Assembly: GCF_000219605.1 (NCBI RefSeq)
Contig: NC_015740.1
Span: forward strand, 3,596,001-3,660,000
DNA: 64,000 nt
From: Stutzerimonas stutzeri
Lineage (GTDB): Bacteria > Pseudomonadota > Gammaproteobacteria > Pseudomonadales > Pseudomonadaceae
Reading direction: 5' to 3'
Shown: piece after piece, positions 36,473 to 46,400 of the stretch
Layout: every line of letters begins with the position of its first letter
How positions within the stretch are numbered: the stretch's first letter is position 1
Translations under genes and position numbers: made by a program
Notes under the pieces: generated by a model
The model's input: only the letters and a program-made list of their open reading frames with translations
Databases searched by the model: none
Told to the model about the DNA's origin: nothing

Positions 36473-36510
36473 AGCGATACTACCAGCCTGTCGCAGAACG
36501 CTGATGCGAC
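36473..36510. repeat. Left remnant of the 16-bp alternating heptamer array
   Basis: AGCGATAC (36473), TGTCGCA (36489) and TGCGAC (36505) alternate in orientation at exactly 16-bp steps, the same pattern as 39247-39562. The IS21 copy inserted 13 bp further on separates the two parts. Confidence 0.75.
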
Positions 36511-36527
36511 CAGAATGCCGCCTGCGG

Positions 36528-36642
36528 ATTCCACGGTCATCTGGCCACCCATTCCATGAGCATCTGACCACCGATTCCACGGTGATCCGGCCACCCATTC
36601 CACGCGTATCCGACCACTGATTCCACGGCCATCCGGCCACCC
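36528..36642. repeat. Subterminal 23-bp repeats of IS21 copy 1, left end
   Basis: Five units beginning ATTCC at 36528, 36551, 36574, 36597 and 36620, an exact 23-bp period (consensus ATTCCACGGTCATC then GGCCACC). The right end has inverted counterparts (GGAAC 39065, GGAAT 39088, GGACT 39111, GGAAT 39133). These are typical IstA transposase-binding arrays. Confidence 0.85.
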
Positions 36643-36711
36643 AACCGGGTAGGCAGCTACGCAGGATTTCTTCACTACCATCGACCTCTTTTTCGAAGCA
36701 GAGAGGTCGTC

Positions 36712-38241
36712 GTGGAGCGTTTATCCATGCGTAAGATTCGCGAAGTACTTCGTCTCAAGTTCGAGGTCGGGCTATCGGCTCGCCAGATTGCGGTCAGCGT
36801 GCAGATCGGTCGTGTCACCGTCGGCGATTACCTCAACCGCTTTGCCGCCAGCGGCCTCAGTTGGCCCTGTTCGTTGTCCGATTCCGAGCTGGAACAGCAG
36901 CTGTTCCCACCGGCGCCGGCAGTGCCCAGCGAGCAGCGGCCACTGCCTGATTGGTCTTGGGTGCATGCCGAGCTACGCCGGCCGGGCGTGACCTTGGCGC
37001 TGCTCTGGCAGGAGTATCGCCTGAGCCAGCCGAAAGGCTTTCAGTACAGCTGGTTCTGCGAGCACTACCGGGCCTGGCAGGGCAAGCTGGACGTGGTGAT
37101 GCGCCAGGAGCACCGCGTCGGCGAGAAGTTGTTCGTCGACTACGCCGGGCAGACGGTGCCGGTGATCGACCGCCACAGCGGCGAGATCCGCCAGGCGCAG
37201 GTGTTCGTCGCGGTGCTCGGTGCGTCCAGCTACACCTTCGCCGAAGCCACCTGGTCGCAGCAGCTGCCGGACTGGCTGGGCTCGCATACCCGCTGCTTTG
37301 CCTTCCTCGGCGGCGTGCCGGAGATCGTGGTGCCGGACAACCTGCGCAGCGCGGTGAGTAAGAGCCATCGCTACGAGCCGGACATCAACCCGAGCTACCG
37401 CGATCTGGCCGAGCACTATGGCGTGGCGGTGGTGCCGGCGCGGGCGCGTAAACCGCGCGACAAGGCCAAGGCCGAGGTCGGCGTGCAGGTGGTCGAGCGC
37501 TGGATCCTCGCCGCGCTGAGGAATCGGCAGTTCTTCTCCCTGGATGAACTCAACAGCGCCATCGCCTTATTGCTGGAGCGGCTCAACCGACGACCGTTTC
37601 GCAAGCTGCCGGGCTCCCGGCAGTCGGCCTTCGAAGCTCTGGATCGTCCGGCGCTGCGCCCCCTGCCGGAGCAACCCTACGTCTACGCCGAGTGGAAGAA
37701 GGCGCGGGTGCACATCGACTACCACGTCGAGGTCGATGGGCACTACTACTCGGTGCCGTACCAACTGGTGAAGAAACAACTGGAAGTACGCCTGACAGCG
37801 CGCACGGTGGAGTGCTTCCACGCCAATCAGCGGGTGGCCAGTCACCTTCGCTCAATGCACAAGGGCAGGCACAGCACGCAGGCCGAGCACATGCCCAAGA
37901 GCCATCGCGAGCATGCCGAGTGGACGCCGCAGCGGCTGATCCGCTGGGCCGAGCAGACCGGGCCGAACACGGCCGGCGTGATCCGGCACATCCTCGAACG
38001 GCGCATCCATCCGCAGCAGGGCTACCGGGCCTGCCTGGGCATCCTGCGCCTGGGCAAGACCCATGGCGAAGTGCGCTTGGAGTTGGCCTGCCGTCGCGCC
38101 CTCAGCCTCGGCGCGTGCAGCTACAAGAGCCTCGAATCGATCCTGCGCCAGGGGCTGGAAAACCTGCCGTTGGCTCAAGCCAACCTGCCCCTGCTGCCGG
38201 ACGACCACGCCAACCTGCGCGGCCCCGCCTACTACCACTGA
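36712..38241 (+). CDS. istA: IS21-family transposase IstA, copy 1
   Basis: A 509-aa transposase. It has an N-terminal helix-turn-helix (LSARQIAVSVQIGRVTVGDYL), an integrase catalytic core (VDYAGQTVPVIDR; EIVVPDNLRSAV; KAKAEVGVQVVERW) with the D-D-E residues, and a C-terminal beta domain (DGHYYSVPYQLVKKQ). The start is GTG 36712 after GAGAGG; ATG 36727 is an alternative. istB follows 17 nt after the stop. Confidence 0.94.
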   Translation: MERLSMRKIREVLRLKFEVGLSARQIAVSVQIGRVTVGDYLNRFAASGLSWPCSLSDSELEQQLFPPAPAVPSEQRPLPDWSWVHAELRRPGVTLALLWQEYRLSQPKGFQYSWFCEHYRAWQGKLDVVMRQEHRVGEKLFVDYAGQTVPVIDRHSGEIRQAQVFVAVLGASSYTFAEATWSQQLPDWLGSHTRCFAFLGGVPEIVVPDNLRSAVSKSHRYEPDINPSYRDLAEHYGVAVVPARARKPRDKAKAEVGVQVVERWILAALRNRQFFSLDELNSAIALLLERLNRRPFRKLPGSRQSAFEALDRPALRPLPEQPYVYAEWKKARVHIDYHVEVDGHYYSVPYQLVKKQLEVRLTARTVECFHANQRVASHLRSMHKGRHSTQAEHMPKSHREHAEWTPQRLIRWAEQTGPNTAGVIRHILERRIHPQQGYRACLGILRLGKTHGEVRLELACRRALSLGACSYKSLESILRQGLENLPLAQANLPLLPDDHANLRGPAYYH

Positions 38242-38258
38242 CCCCAAGGAATCCCACC

Positions 38259-39014
38259 ATGCTGCCCCATCCGACCCTGGACAAGCTCCAGACCCTGCGC
38301 CTGACCGGCATGCTCAAGGCACTCGCCGAGCAACTGAAAACCCCCGACATCAACAGCCTGAGCTTCGAGGAACGCCTCGGCCTGTTGGTCGACCGCGAAC
38401 TGACCGAACGCGACGACAAGCGCCTCAGCAGCCGCCTGCGCCAGGCCCGGCTCAAGCACAACGCCTGCCTCGAAGACATCGACTACCGCAGCCCGCGCGG
38501 GCTGGATAAGGCGCTGATCCTGCAACTGAGCGGCGGCCAGTGGCTACGCGACGGCCTCAACCTGATCATCGGCGGCCCCACCGGCGTGGGTAAAACCTGG
38601 CTGGCCTGCGCCCTGGCCCACCAGGCCTGCCGAGAGGGTTACAGCGTGCGTTACCTGCGCTTGCCACGCCTGCTGGAAGAGTTGGGCCTAGCCCACGGCG
38701 ACGGGCGCTTCGCCAAGCTGATGAGCGGCTATGCCAAGACCGACCTGCTGATCCTTGATGACTGGGGTCTGGCCCCGTTCACCGTTGAACAGCGCCGTGA
38801 CATGCTGGAGCTACTGGACGACCGCTACGGCCAGCGCTCGACCCTCGTGACCAGCCAAATGCCCGTGGACAACTGGCACGAACTGATCGGCGATCCGACC
38901 CTGGCCGATGCCATCCTCGACCGCCTGGTGCACAACGCTTATCGGATCAACCTCAAGGGCGAATCGATGCGCAAACAGACGAAGAAATTGACGACACCGG
39001 GCACCTCAGACTAA
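38259..39014 (+). CDS. istB: IS21-family helper ATPase IstB, copy 1
   Basis: A 251-aa DnaC-like AAA+ ATPase that assembles on target DNA and stimulates IstA. It has Walker A GGPTGVGKTWLACAL and Walker B LLILDDWGLAPF, and a basic C-terminus. ATG 38259 (MLPHPTLDKLQTLRL) follows an AAGGA site. A longer open frame upstream overlaps istA and is not the gene. Confidence 0.95.
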   Translation: MLPHPTLDKLQTLRLTGMLKALAEQLKTPDINSLSFEERLGLLVDRELTERDDKRLSSRLRQARLKHNACLEDIDYRSPRGLDKALILQLSGGQWLRDGLNLIIGGPTGVGKTWLACALAHQACREGYSVRYLRLPRLLEELGLAHGDGRFAKLMSGYAKTDLLILDDWGLAPFTVEQRRDMLELLDDRYGQRSTLVTSQMPVDNWHELIGDPTLADAILDRLVHNAYRINLKGESMRKQTKKLTTPGTSD

Positions 39015-39246
39015 CAATGCAACCCCTGCGTCGCTGCGCTCCGACTGCCCGGCCGGATGGCCGTGGAACAGGTGGCCAGATGGCCGTGGAATGCCTGGCC
39101 AGATGAGCGTGGACTGGGTGGCCGGATGGTGTGGAATCCGCACCGCCGGCACTGGGTCATCACATACGGCTACCACCTTGGTTTTTTTGACCGGTGGCAT
39201 ATCACCTCATGTACTGAGACCCAATCGTGTATTAGCGACACCGCAA

Positions 39247-39562
39247 TGCGACACACTTGGGCTGTCGCACGCTCACGCTGCGATACGCGCCCCCTGTCGC
39301 ATGAACTGACTACGACACACCCAGCATGTCGCACATGCTCATTGCGACACCCATACCGTGCCTCAAGCGGTACCGGCAATGTGGTTGCAGATTTGCGACA
39401 CAACCTTCGTGTCGCACGGTCTGGCCTGCGATATTCAGGGTGTATCGCAGAACATCAATGCGACACTCTCGGTCTGTCGCACGCGCGCATTGCGACACTC
39501 CAACCATGTCGCACTCAGTTGCTGCGATACACCATGCGTGTCGCACACACGTTTTGTGACAC
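39247..39562. repeat. Array of alternating TGCGACA/TGTCGCA heptamers at 16-bp steps
   Basis: Sites begin at 39247(+), 39263(-), 39279(+), 39295(-), 39311(+), 39327(-), 39343(+); then 39394(+), 39410(-), 39427(+), 39443(-), 39459(+), 39475(-), 39491(+), 39507(-), 39523(+), 39539(-), 39555(+). Plus sites read TGCGACAC, or TGCGATAC/TACGACAC as variants; minus sites read TGTCGCA or TATCGCA. Steps are 16 bp except one of 17 and one larger gap. A degenerate site (TGCCTCA) falls at 39359. The spacers are not conserved. Confidence 0.9.
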
Positions 39563-39570
39563 CCGGATCG

Positions 39571-39670
39571 TGCCACTAGAGGCAGTTTGAGTGCCACTAG
39601 TGGCACTGGAGGAAGCCGGGACTGACACCGTACTGGCCTCTAGTGGCGCAAAACGTGCCAAAACTGGCAC
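39571..39670. promoter_or_regulatory. Four palindromic operator-like sites
   Basis: TGCCACTAGAGGCA (39571-39584), the perfect GTGCCACTAGTGGCAC (39591-39606), GGCCTCTAGTGGCG (39635-39648) and GTGCCAAAACTGGCAC (39655-39670). Centres are 21, 43 and 21 bp apart, about whole helical turns. The last is followed by CTCCTTTTTTT. Confidence 0.7.
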
Positions 39671-39942
39671 TCCTTTTTTTGGTTATATTATCGCTGCAAC
39701 CCTTGAAAACACTGACTTCGGTGACTTTTTTCATAACCAAATCACCACCGCATGGCGAGCATTTTGAATGAAGCTTCTTCTGCATGGCCATCAGCACTTT
39801 TTTGACGCCGAGCTCGTCACTGCGGCGCCACTAGCGCTGGCTACTTTTTGAATTTGATCGCAAACGGCATGAGCAGCTAAACGCCGCACCACCCGCAAGG
39901 CCGTCTTTTCAGCCCGGCCTGCCGGGCTGGCTAAGCTTTGAC

Positions 39943-40156
39943 TTTGACAACAAATACACGGGAGGGGGCGTACTTGAAGCAGCCGTCCAGGCGATTCTTC
40001 AAGTACGCCCCCTCCCCCCATACTTGAAATCTTCAAGTATGGGGCAGTTGGGCGTTTTGATCGTTTGTGAGGTCAGCGTAACGAATGTGAAGCGAAACCG
40101 AGCAAAGGAGCAAAATGGTCGACTGCCTTCGCGCAGCGACAGGCTTTGTTGTCAAA
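39943..40156. repeat. 12-bp inverted repeat flanking the hairpin block
   Basis: TTTGACAACAAA at 39943-39954 and its exact complement TTTGTTGTCAAA at 40145-40156 bracket the TACTTGAAG hairpins, like the ends of a small element. Confidence 0.45.
39960..40044. repeat. Two tandem hairpins with TACTTGAAG repeats
   Basis: Hairpin 1 has perfect 20-bp arms (39960-39979 and 39997-40016, ending TACTTGAAG / starting CTTCAAGTA) around a 17-nt loop. Hairpin 2 has 13-bp arms CCCCATACTTGAA (40016-40028) and its complement (40032-40044) around 3 nt. The G/C-tract bases adjoin the motif in both. Confidence 0.8.
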
Positions 40157-40306
40157 AAGCAGCTTTTCACTCGCCGCAGGTGAGTGGCTGGTCATTCGAT
40201 GCGGAGCATGGCTTGGCATGACTTAGACCGAGACCGCCAACATACTTCCACCGCTTCCACGTCAGCTTACGCTTGGTCAAATCGACCTCAACACGCTGAG
40301 GCACAA

Positions 40307-43300
40307 CTACATCCACGCCTCACACAGCGTCTCCGCCTGCGCCAGTACCAGCTGCGCCGCCTCCTCCTGCTGATCCGGCGGGTATTTGTATTTGCGCAGG
40401 ATGCGCTTAACCAAAAGCCTCAGTTTGGCACGCACACTGTCTCGATTACTCCAATCGACCGTTACGTTCTGGCGCAGGCTGTCGGTGAGTTCATGGGCAA
40501 TCTTGGCGAGAATCTCGTCACCCAGCTCACGTACCGAAGCTTCGTTATTAGCCAAGGCATCGTAGAAAGCCAATTCATCGTCATTCAGCCCCAACTGGTC
40601 ACCGCGCTTGCTGGCAGCGGCGAACTTCTTGGCCATCTCGATCAGCTCTTCGATGACCTGGGCGGTTTCGATGGAACGGTTCTGGTAGCGCTTGATTACG
40701 CTATCGAGCAGTTCAGAGAACTTCTTCTCCTGGGCCAGATTGCTGGCGAACTTGCTCTTGATCTCGCCTTCCAGCAGGCGCTCCAGCAACTCAACGGCGA
40801 GGTTCTTCTCCGGCAGGTTGCGCACCTCGGCGAGGAACTCGTCATCCAGCAGGCCGATATTGGGCTTGTCCAAGCCAACCGCCGCGAATACATCAACGAC
40901 ATCCCCAGAGACAACTGCATTTCCGATGATCTGGCGGATGGCTAGCTCGCGCTCTTCATCGGTCTTTTTCTTGGCGCTGATCTCGCGCTTCGTCAGCAGC
41001 ACCTTGATGGCCTGCAGGAAAGCCACTTCCTCACGTACCGCCTTGGCCTCGTCCAGGGTGCAGCACAGGGTAAAAGCCTTGCTCATGGCCAACGCATTGT
41101 CAGCAAAGCGCTTTTTGCCGTCCTCCAGCCCCAGCACATGGTTGGCAGCACCGGCCAGCAGCTTGTGCCCGCCGGTCAGGAAATCGCTGTAGTCAAAGCC
41201 GTGCAGCAGGCTGCGCAACACATCGAGCTTTTCCTCCAGCACCGCGTAGGCTTCGTACGCATCGACGGTGGGCCGCCCCCTGCCCTTGCTGGCGGTGTAC
41301 TCCTTGAGCGCCGCCTTCAGTTCGTTGGCAATGCCGATGTAATCCACCACCAGGCCACCCTGCTTGTCCTTGAACACCCGGTTCACCCGGGCGATGGCCT
41401 GCATCAGATTGTGGCCCTTCATCGGTTTGTCGACATACAGGGTATGCACGCAAGGCGCATCGAAGCCAGTCAGCCACATGTCGCGGACTATCACCAGTTG
41501 CAGCGGATCAGCAGGATCCTTGAAACGCTTCTCCAAGCGTTTCTTCACCTGGCCGGGATAAATATGCGGGCGCAGCAGTGCCTTGTCCGATGCGCTACCG
41601 GTCATAACGATCTTCACCGCGCCCTTCTCCGGGTCCTCGTCGTGCCATTCGGGGCGCAGAGCGATGATCTCGTTGTACAGGTGCACGCAGATCTCGCGAC
41701 TCATGGCCACCACCATGGCCTTGCCGCTTTGCGCCTGGTTGCGCTCCTCGAAGTGCGCCACCAGATCGGCCGCCACGCTCTTGATACGCGGCTCGGCCCC
41801 CACGACTTTTTCCAACGCGGCCCAGCGCGACTTCAAGCGCGACTGCTGATCCTCTTCCTCATCTTCGGCCAGCTCGTCGACCTCGTCGTCGATATGCGCC
41901 AGCTCCGAGTCTTTGAGCGACAACTTGGCCAGCCGCGACTCGTAGTAGATGGCCACGGTGGCGCCATCTTCCTTGGCCTGCTGCATGTCGTAGACGTGGA
42001 TGTAGTCGCCGAATACCGCCCGGGTATCACGGTCTTCGCTGGACACCGGCGTACCGGTAAAGGCCACGAAGGTAGCGTTGGGCAGAGCGTCGCGCAGGTG
42101 CTGGGCATAACCCACCTGATATCGAGCACTGGCCTCCGCCACCTTAAGGTCCGGCACCTTCAGCGAAGCACTGAAGCCGTACTGGGTGCGGTGCGCCTCG
42201 TCGGCCACCACCACGATATTCGAGCGTGCGGACAACACTGGGAAGCTGTCTTCATCCTCGCCCGGCATGAACTTCTGGATGGTGGCAAAGACAATGCCGC
42301 CACTGGGGCGGTTGGCCAGTTTCTCGCGCAAGTCACCACGGGTGGCCACCTGCACCGGCTGTTCACGCAGCAGATCCTGCGACAGCGAGAACACGCCGAA
42401 CAACTGGCCGTCCAGGTCATTGCGGTCGGTGATCACCACGATGGTCGGGTTCTCCATCGCCGCTTCCTGCATCACACGGGCGGCGAAGCAGGTCATGGTG
42501 ATGCTCTTGCCCGAGCCCTGGGTATGCCAGACCACCCCTCCCTTATGCGTGCCGCCGGGGCGCGAAGCGCTGACCACCTGTTGGATCGCCGCACGCACGG
42601 CATGGAACTGGTGATAGCCGGCGATCTTCTTCACCAGCCGACCATCATCCTCGAACAGTACGAAGTAGCGCAGGTAATCCAGCAGCGTCGCCGGCTGCAA
42701 TACACCACGCACCAGCGTCTCCAGCTCGTTGAACTCACCAAGCGGATCAACCGTCACGCCGTCGATGGTGCGCCAGCGAGCAAACCGCTCCCAGTCTGCC
42801 GACAAGGAGCCCATGCGCGCCTCACTGCCATCGCTGATAACCAGAATCTCGTTGTAGTGAAAGACGTCAGGAATCTGCTCCTTGTAGGTCTGGAGCTGGT
42901 CGAACGCCTTGACCAGGTCGGCATTCACATCCGCAGGGTTCTTCAGCTCCAGCAGCACCAGCGGCAGGCCGTTGACGAACAGGATGATGTCCGGCCGGCG
43001 TGTATGTTTCGGCCCCTGGATGCTGAACTGGTTGATCGCCAGCCACTCGTTGGCTCGCACATCAGCCCAGTCGATCAACCGCACGAAATCACCGCGGGTC
43101 TCACCGTCCTTCTGGTATTGCACCGGCACACCGCCGACCAGCAGACGATGGAACAGGCGATTGGCCGACAGCTGCACCGGCACGCCCAACTCCAGGATCT
43201 GCCGTAAGGCGTCCTCACGCGCCGCCAGCGGGACCTGCGGATTGAGTCGAGCGATGGCCGTGCGCAGGCGCATGGTCAAGAGCACGTCGCGATAGCTCTC

Positions 43301-43408
43301 GCGCTCGGGGTTATCGCCGTCGTAGGCGATATTCGGGCCATACAGATGCGCGTACCCCACCTCACTGAGCCAGCCGAGTGTTTCCTGTTCCAATTGATCT
43401 TCGGTCAT
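40307..43408 (-). CDS. hsdR: Type I restriction enzyme, R subunit
   Basis: HsdR is the ATP-dependent translocase/nuclease of a type I restriction-modification system. The 1033-aa protein has an N-terminal PD-(D/E)xK nuclease (D140; E154-L-K156 in VLLELKNPAD), SF2 motor motifs Walker A WHTQGSGKS (K301) and VADEAHRTQ (D403), and a C-terminal helical part that would bind the methylase. It is the last gene of the minus-strand cluster and is separated from hsdM/hsdS by about 8 kb of other genes. Confidence 0.95.
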   Translation of the reverse strand: MTEDQLEQETLGWLSEVGYAHLYGPNIAYDGDNPERESYRDVLLTMRLRTAIARLNPQVPLAAREDALRQILELGVPVQLSANRLFHRLLVGGVPVQYQKDGETRGDFVRLIDWADVRANEWLAINQFSIQGPKHTRRPDIILFVNGLPLVLLELKNPADVNADLVKAFDQLQTYKEQIPDVFHYNEILVISDGSEARMGSLSADWERFARWRTIDGVTVDPLGEFNELETLVRGVLQPATLLDYLRYFVLFEDDGRLVKKIAGYHQFHAVRAAIQQVVSASRPGGTHKGGVVWHTQGSGKSITMTCFAARVMQEAAMENPTIVVITDRNDLDGQLFGVFSLSQDLLREQPVQVATRGDLREKLANRPSGGIVFATIQKFMPGEDEDSFPVLSARSNIVVVADEAHRTQYGFSASLKVPDLKVAEASARYQVGYAQHLRDALPNATFVAFTGTPVSSEDRDTRAVFGDYIHVYDMQQAKEDGATVAIYYESRLAKLSLKDSELAHIDDEVDELAEDEEEDQQSRLKSRWAALEKVVGAEPRIKSVAADLVAHFEERNQAQSGKAMVVAMSREICVHLYNEIIALRPEWHDEDPEKGAVKIVMTGSASDKALLRPHIYPGQVKKRLEKRFKDPADPLQLVIVRDMWLTGFDAPCVHTLYVDKPMKGHNLMQAIARVNRVFKDKQGGLVVDYIGIANELKAALKEYTASKGRGRPTVDAYEAYAVLEEKLDVLRSLLHGFDYSDFLTGGHKLLAGAANHVLGLEDGKKRFADNALAMSKAFTLCCTLDEAKAVREEVAFLQAIKVLLTKREISAKKKTDEERELAIRQIIGNAVVSGDVVDVFAAVGLDKPNIGLLDDEFLAEVRNLPEKNLAVELLERLLEGEIKSKFASNLAQEKKFSELLDSVIKRYQNRSIETAQVIEELIEMAKKFAAASKRGDQLGLNDDELAFYDALANNEASVRELGDEILAKIAHELTDSLRQNVTVDWSNRDSVRAKLRLLVKRILRKYKYPPDQQEEAAQLVLAQAETLCEAWM

Positions 43409-43492
43409 ATCCGTCCTTAACGAGCCTTACCTGGCACCTCTGCAAGCTCAATACGATTCGCTTAGTCGATTACAGTCGCGGTAACGGACCAT

Positions 43493-46400
43493 CTAACCTA
43501 AATTAACGGCTGCCTTGACTACCCCATCAATCACTTGCAATCGCCCTTGAGCGGCAAGCGCACCTATTCTCTCCTCAAGGATGCCCGCAATCTTCGATGT
43601 CGCTCGCCCGAAACCCAGCAGCCCGAGTGCACCAGAAATTGCATCTTCGCGCCCCATAGAGAAACCAAGATTTACCGTTTCCAGTAATGCCTGATCCAAC
43701 TCCTCCGGAGCAACCCACTCAATTTTTCGCTCCGCCGATTCCAAATGAGCACGACTGCGAATCGGGGCCGGCCGGCTATCCGCGCAATATAAAAAGCTGC
43801 CATGGCCACGGTACACGCCCTGCCGAACTCCGAGGCGAATGGCTTCATCCACAACGCTGGTAATCCTTGCACCTGCCCGGGCCACTCCATAGGCCTCCAT
43901 AACCCGCCGCGTCACCTCACTGGCATGCACTGGTGCTTCAACCTCAACCACAGTCCGGATCATCTGCATCAATCGTTCTGGCTTTTCCTGGTGCAACTCG
44001 GTCATCGATACCACCGGAGTCAGTCGAGCCTTCACGTATGGTTGGCTTGAACTCGGTACTGTCTCTTCTGCCGGTGCTCCTCGAACAATCTCATGCTTCG
44101 GTTCTGGCGCCACCTGAGGAAGCGCATGACGCCCCTCCGCTATCCTCGCGCGGGCCGCCTCAATGGCCGCTACGGCGCGAATGATTTCCTGTTGGGGATT
44201 GCGGAACCAATCCGTACTCCAGATCCGGTGGAAGTTCCAGCCCAACCCTTCCAAAACGCCCTGCCGCAAACGATCTCGATCACGTGCAGACCGTGAGCTG
44301 TGATATGCAGCGCCATCACATTCGATAGCCAGAACATAGCGCCCCGGATAGTCAGGATCCTTGACTGCGATGTCGATAAAGTAGCCCGCGGTGCCTACCT
44401 GCGGCTCCACCTCGTAGTTCCTTTCCCGCAACGCCTCTATTACCTCCAGCTCAAACGGCGAATCTGCCGCCTTGCCTGTCTCTCGTGCGACTTCAAGCAC
44501 ACCCGTCTCGGCGTACTTGAGGAAGTTTTTCAACGCTCTCACTCCGAGACTGGCCCCCGCATCGAGCTCAAGCTCGTCAGCCCTGAAGTTGCAGAAAACA
44601 CGCATCGCCAATTTGGCGCGAGTGATCAGAACATTGAGTCGACGGTGCCCGCCCTCGCGGTTCAACGGGCCAAACTCCCTGGCAATTCGGCCGGACTCGT
44701 TACGTCCATAGCCGATGCTGATGAAGATCTTGTCCCGCTCATCCCCCTGGATGTTCTCCAAGTTCTTGACGAAGAACGGCTCGCTCCCTTGCGAAGTGAA
44801 AAACGCCTCGGCCTCAGGCATCTGCCGGCGCAGCAACTCGATCTCAACCTGGATCAGGTCTCGCTGCGCCACACTAAATGCAGCAACCCCCAGCGATAGC
44901 TCTGGCGTTTGGATCGCGTGCTGCATAACGGCCTGCGCAACAGCCTTGGCCTCACCCTTGTTGGTGCGGGTTCGCCCCCGGTCATATAGCGCATCCGGCA
45001 GATAATCGAAGCTCACTCCACTGGCATGCGGATGCTGGCCCGCAGAGGGGAACACCACCAGCTTGCTGTCGTAGAACTCGACGTTGGAAACCGCGATCAA
45101 CGACTCATGCCGGCTTCTGTAGTGCCAGCGGAGATAGCGCTCCTGGCTACCTGCGGCCTTAAACATGCTCAAGATGCTTTCAATGTCGGCGGTCGCCGCA
45201 TCCTCGTCATCCAACTCGACATCACGGCTGAAGAAATCGGTAGGGGGCATCTGCCGGGTATCCCCGACCACAACCACCTGCTTACCGCGCATGATGGCGC
45301 CGAATGCATCGACAGCCTTCACCTGGGAGGCTTCGTCGAAGACCACCACATCGAACTCCAGCTTTCCTGGAGGTAGAAAGTTCGCGATCGACATGGGGCT
45401 CATCATGAAAACAGGCTTGATCTGCTGAATCGCCCGCCCCGCCTTCTCAATCAGCTGCCTGATCGGGATATGCCGGCGCTTCTTGTTCAGTTCAGCGCGC
45501 AGGACAGCCATTTCCCCAGGCTGATTGATATTGGGCATCCCCTCCCAGACCTGTTTAGCCAAGTGCGTTTGCGCATGATTGAGCGAAGCCAGATCGAGGG
45601 ATTTGAACCGCGCGATCTGGTGCTCATGTTTAATGCGGTCGAACTGCTGCAACGCTGGTTTCTCGGCATAGACCCGCTGCACCAGCCCCGAATACCAGGA
45701 GAAGTCCAAAATGGCAGTTAGCTGCCTGGGCTCATCACTGCTGATGGCAATTTCTAGCAACTCGTCGAGCTTAATGTCGCGCACCTGCTGCGCCAGGACA
45801 TTGAACCGCGCCATCTGGTAAAGCGCGGTCAGTCCTCCCTGCCACTGTCGTAAACGCTCCCCTAGAGCCGCCAGACCGAGCTTTCTCACGTCAGCGTTGG
45901 CGTTTTCCGCCTGCATGCCGGTCACCTCAAGCGCACTGAGTAGCGCCTTGTCCAACCCGGCAACATGCTGTTCTATTGCGCTTACCGCATCCCCCAAGCC
46001 ACTGGCATCGGCATGCCCGGCCAGAAAGGCGATGATGCCTTGGGGAATCTGTCCATTTCCCAGATCGTCATGCAGCTTGATTACCCAGGCACTCAAACGC
46101 TCAAGTACTGCCCAATCCGTTTTCTGGCGCTGCCATTGGGCACCGAACAACGCGCTACCCAATGCCTCATGCTGGTCATACACCTTCTTGCACTGCTGAT
46201 AGGTCAGTACCGAGTCCACCAGCTCCAGCATACCCGCATTGGTCTTGGGCAATGCTTCCCGAGCGAGCCCCTGCAGACGCGCCCGGGCTGCACGGAAGCG
46301 CCCCGAAAAGATCTTCCACCACTTGTCGCCGTACGCCTGAAGGCTCTGCCGGACATCCAGCAGGTCCTGCTCCCAAGCAGCGTCGATCAACTGGCTGTCA

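Larger units (their letters stand above)
36523..39142 (+). mobile_element. IS21-family insertion sequence, copy 1
   Basis: A 2620-bp element with terminal inverted repeats TGCGGATTCCAC and istA-istB inside. The subterminal regions carry repeated 23-bp-spaced sites. The flanks share CCGCC (36518-36522 and 39143-39147), the likely target duplication; 5 bp is within the 4-8 bp usual for IS21. It matches copy 2 (57673-60292) in length, and the encoded proteins are the same in every frame compared. It is inserted into the heptamer array. Confidence 0.93.
39148..40306. other. 1.16-kb non-coding, repeat-rich zone
   Basis: Between the IS21 copy and hsdR no convincing gene is found. The stretch instead holds a heptamer array (39247-39562), a set of four GCCACTAG-type palindromes (39571-39670), a GC-rich hairpin AGCCCGGC/GCCGGGCT (39911-39928), a 12-bp inverted pair (39943-39954, 40145-40156) and two large hairpins with TACTTGAAG repeats (39960-40044). 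Confidence 0.8.

Noticed and set aside
37692..39014. 440-aa istB with a long N-terminal extension
   Set aside because: The extension overlaps istA in another frame; the true IstB start is ATG 38259 with a ribosome site.
39247..39562. CRISPR array
   Set aside because: Repeats are only 7-8 bp, alternate in orientation and have 8-9-bp spacers; there are no cas genes.
39057..39590. 177-aa open frame through the repeat array
   Set aside because: It starts inside the IS end and its Cys/Arg/His-rich sequence merely reflects the heptamer repeats.
41138..43207. 689-aa open frame on the plus strand
   Set aside because: Antisense shadow of hsdR, with no protein-like motifs.
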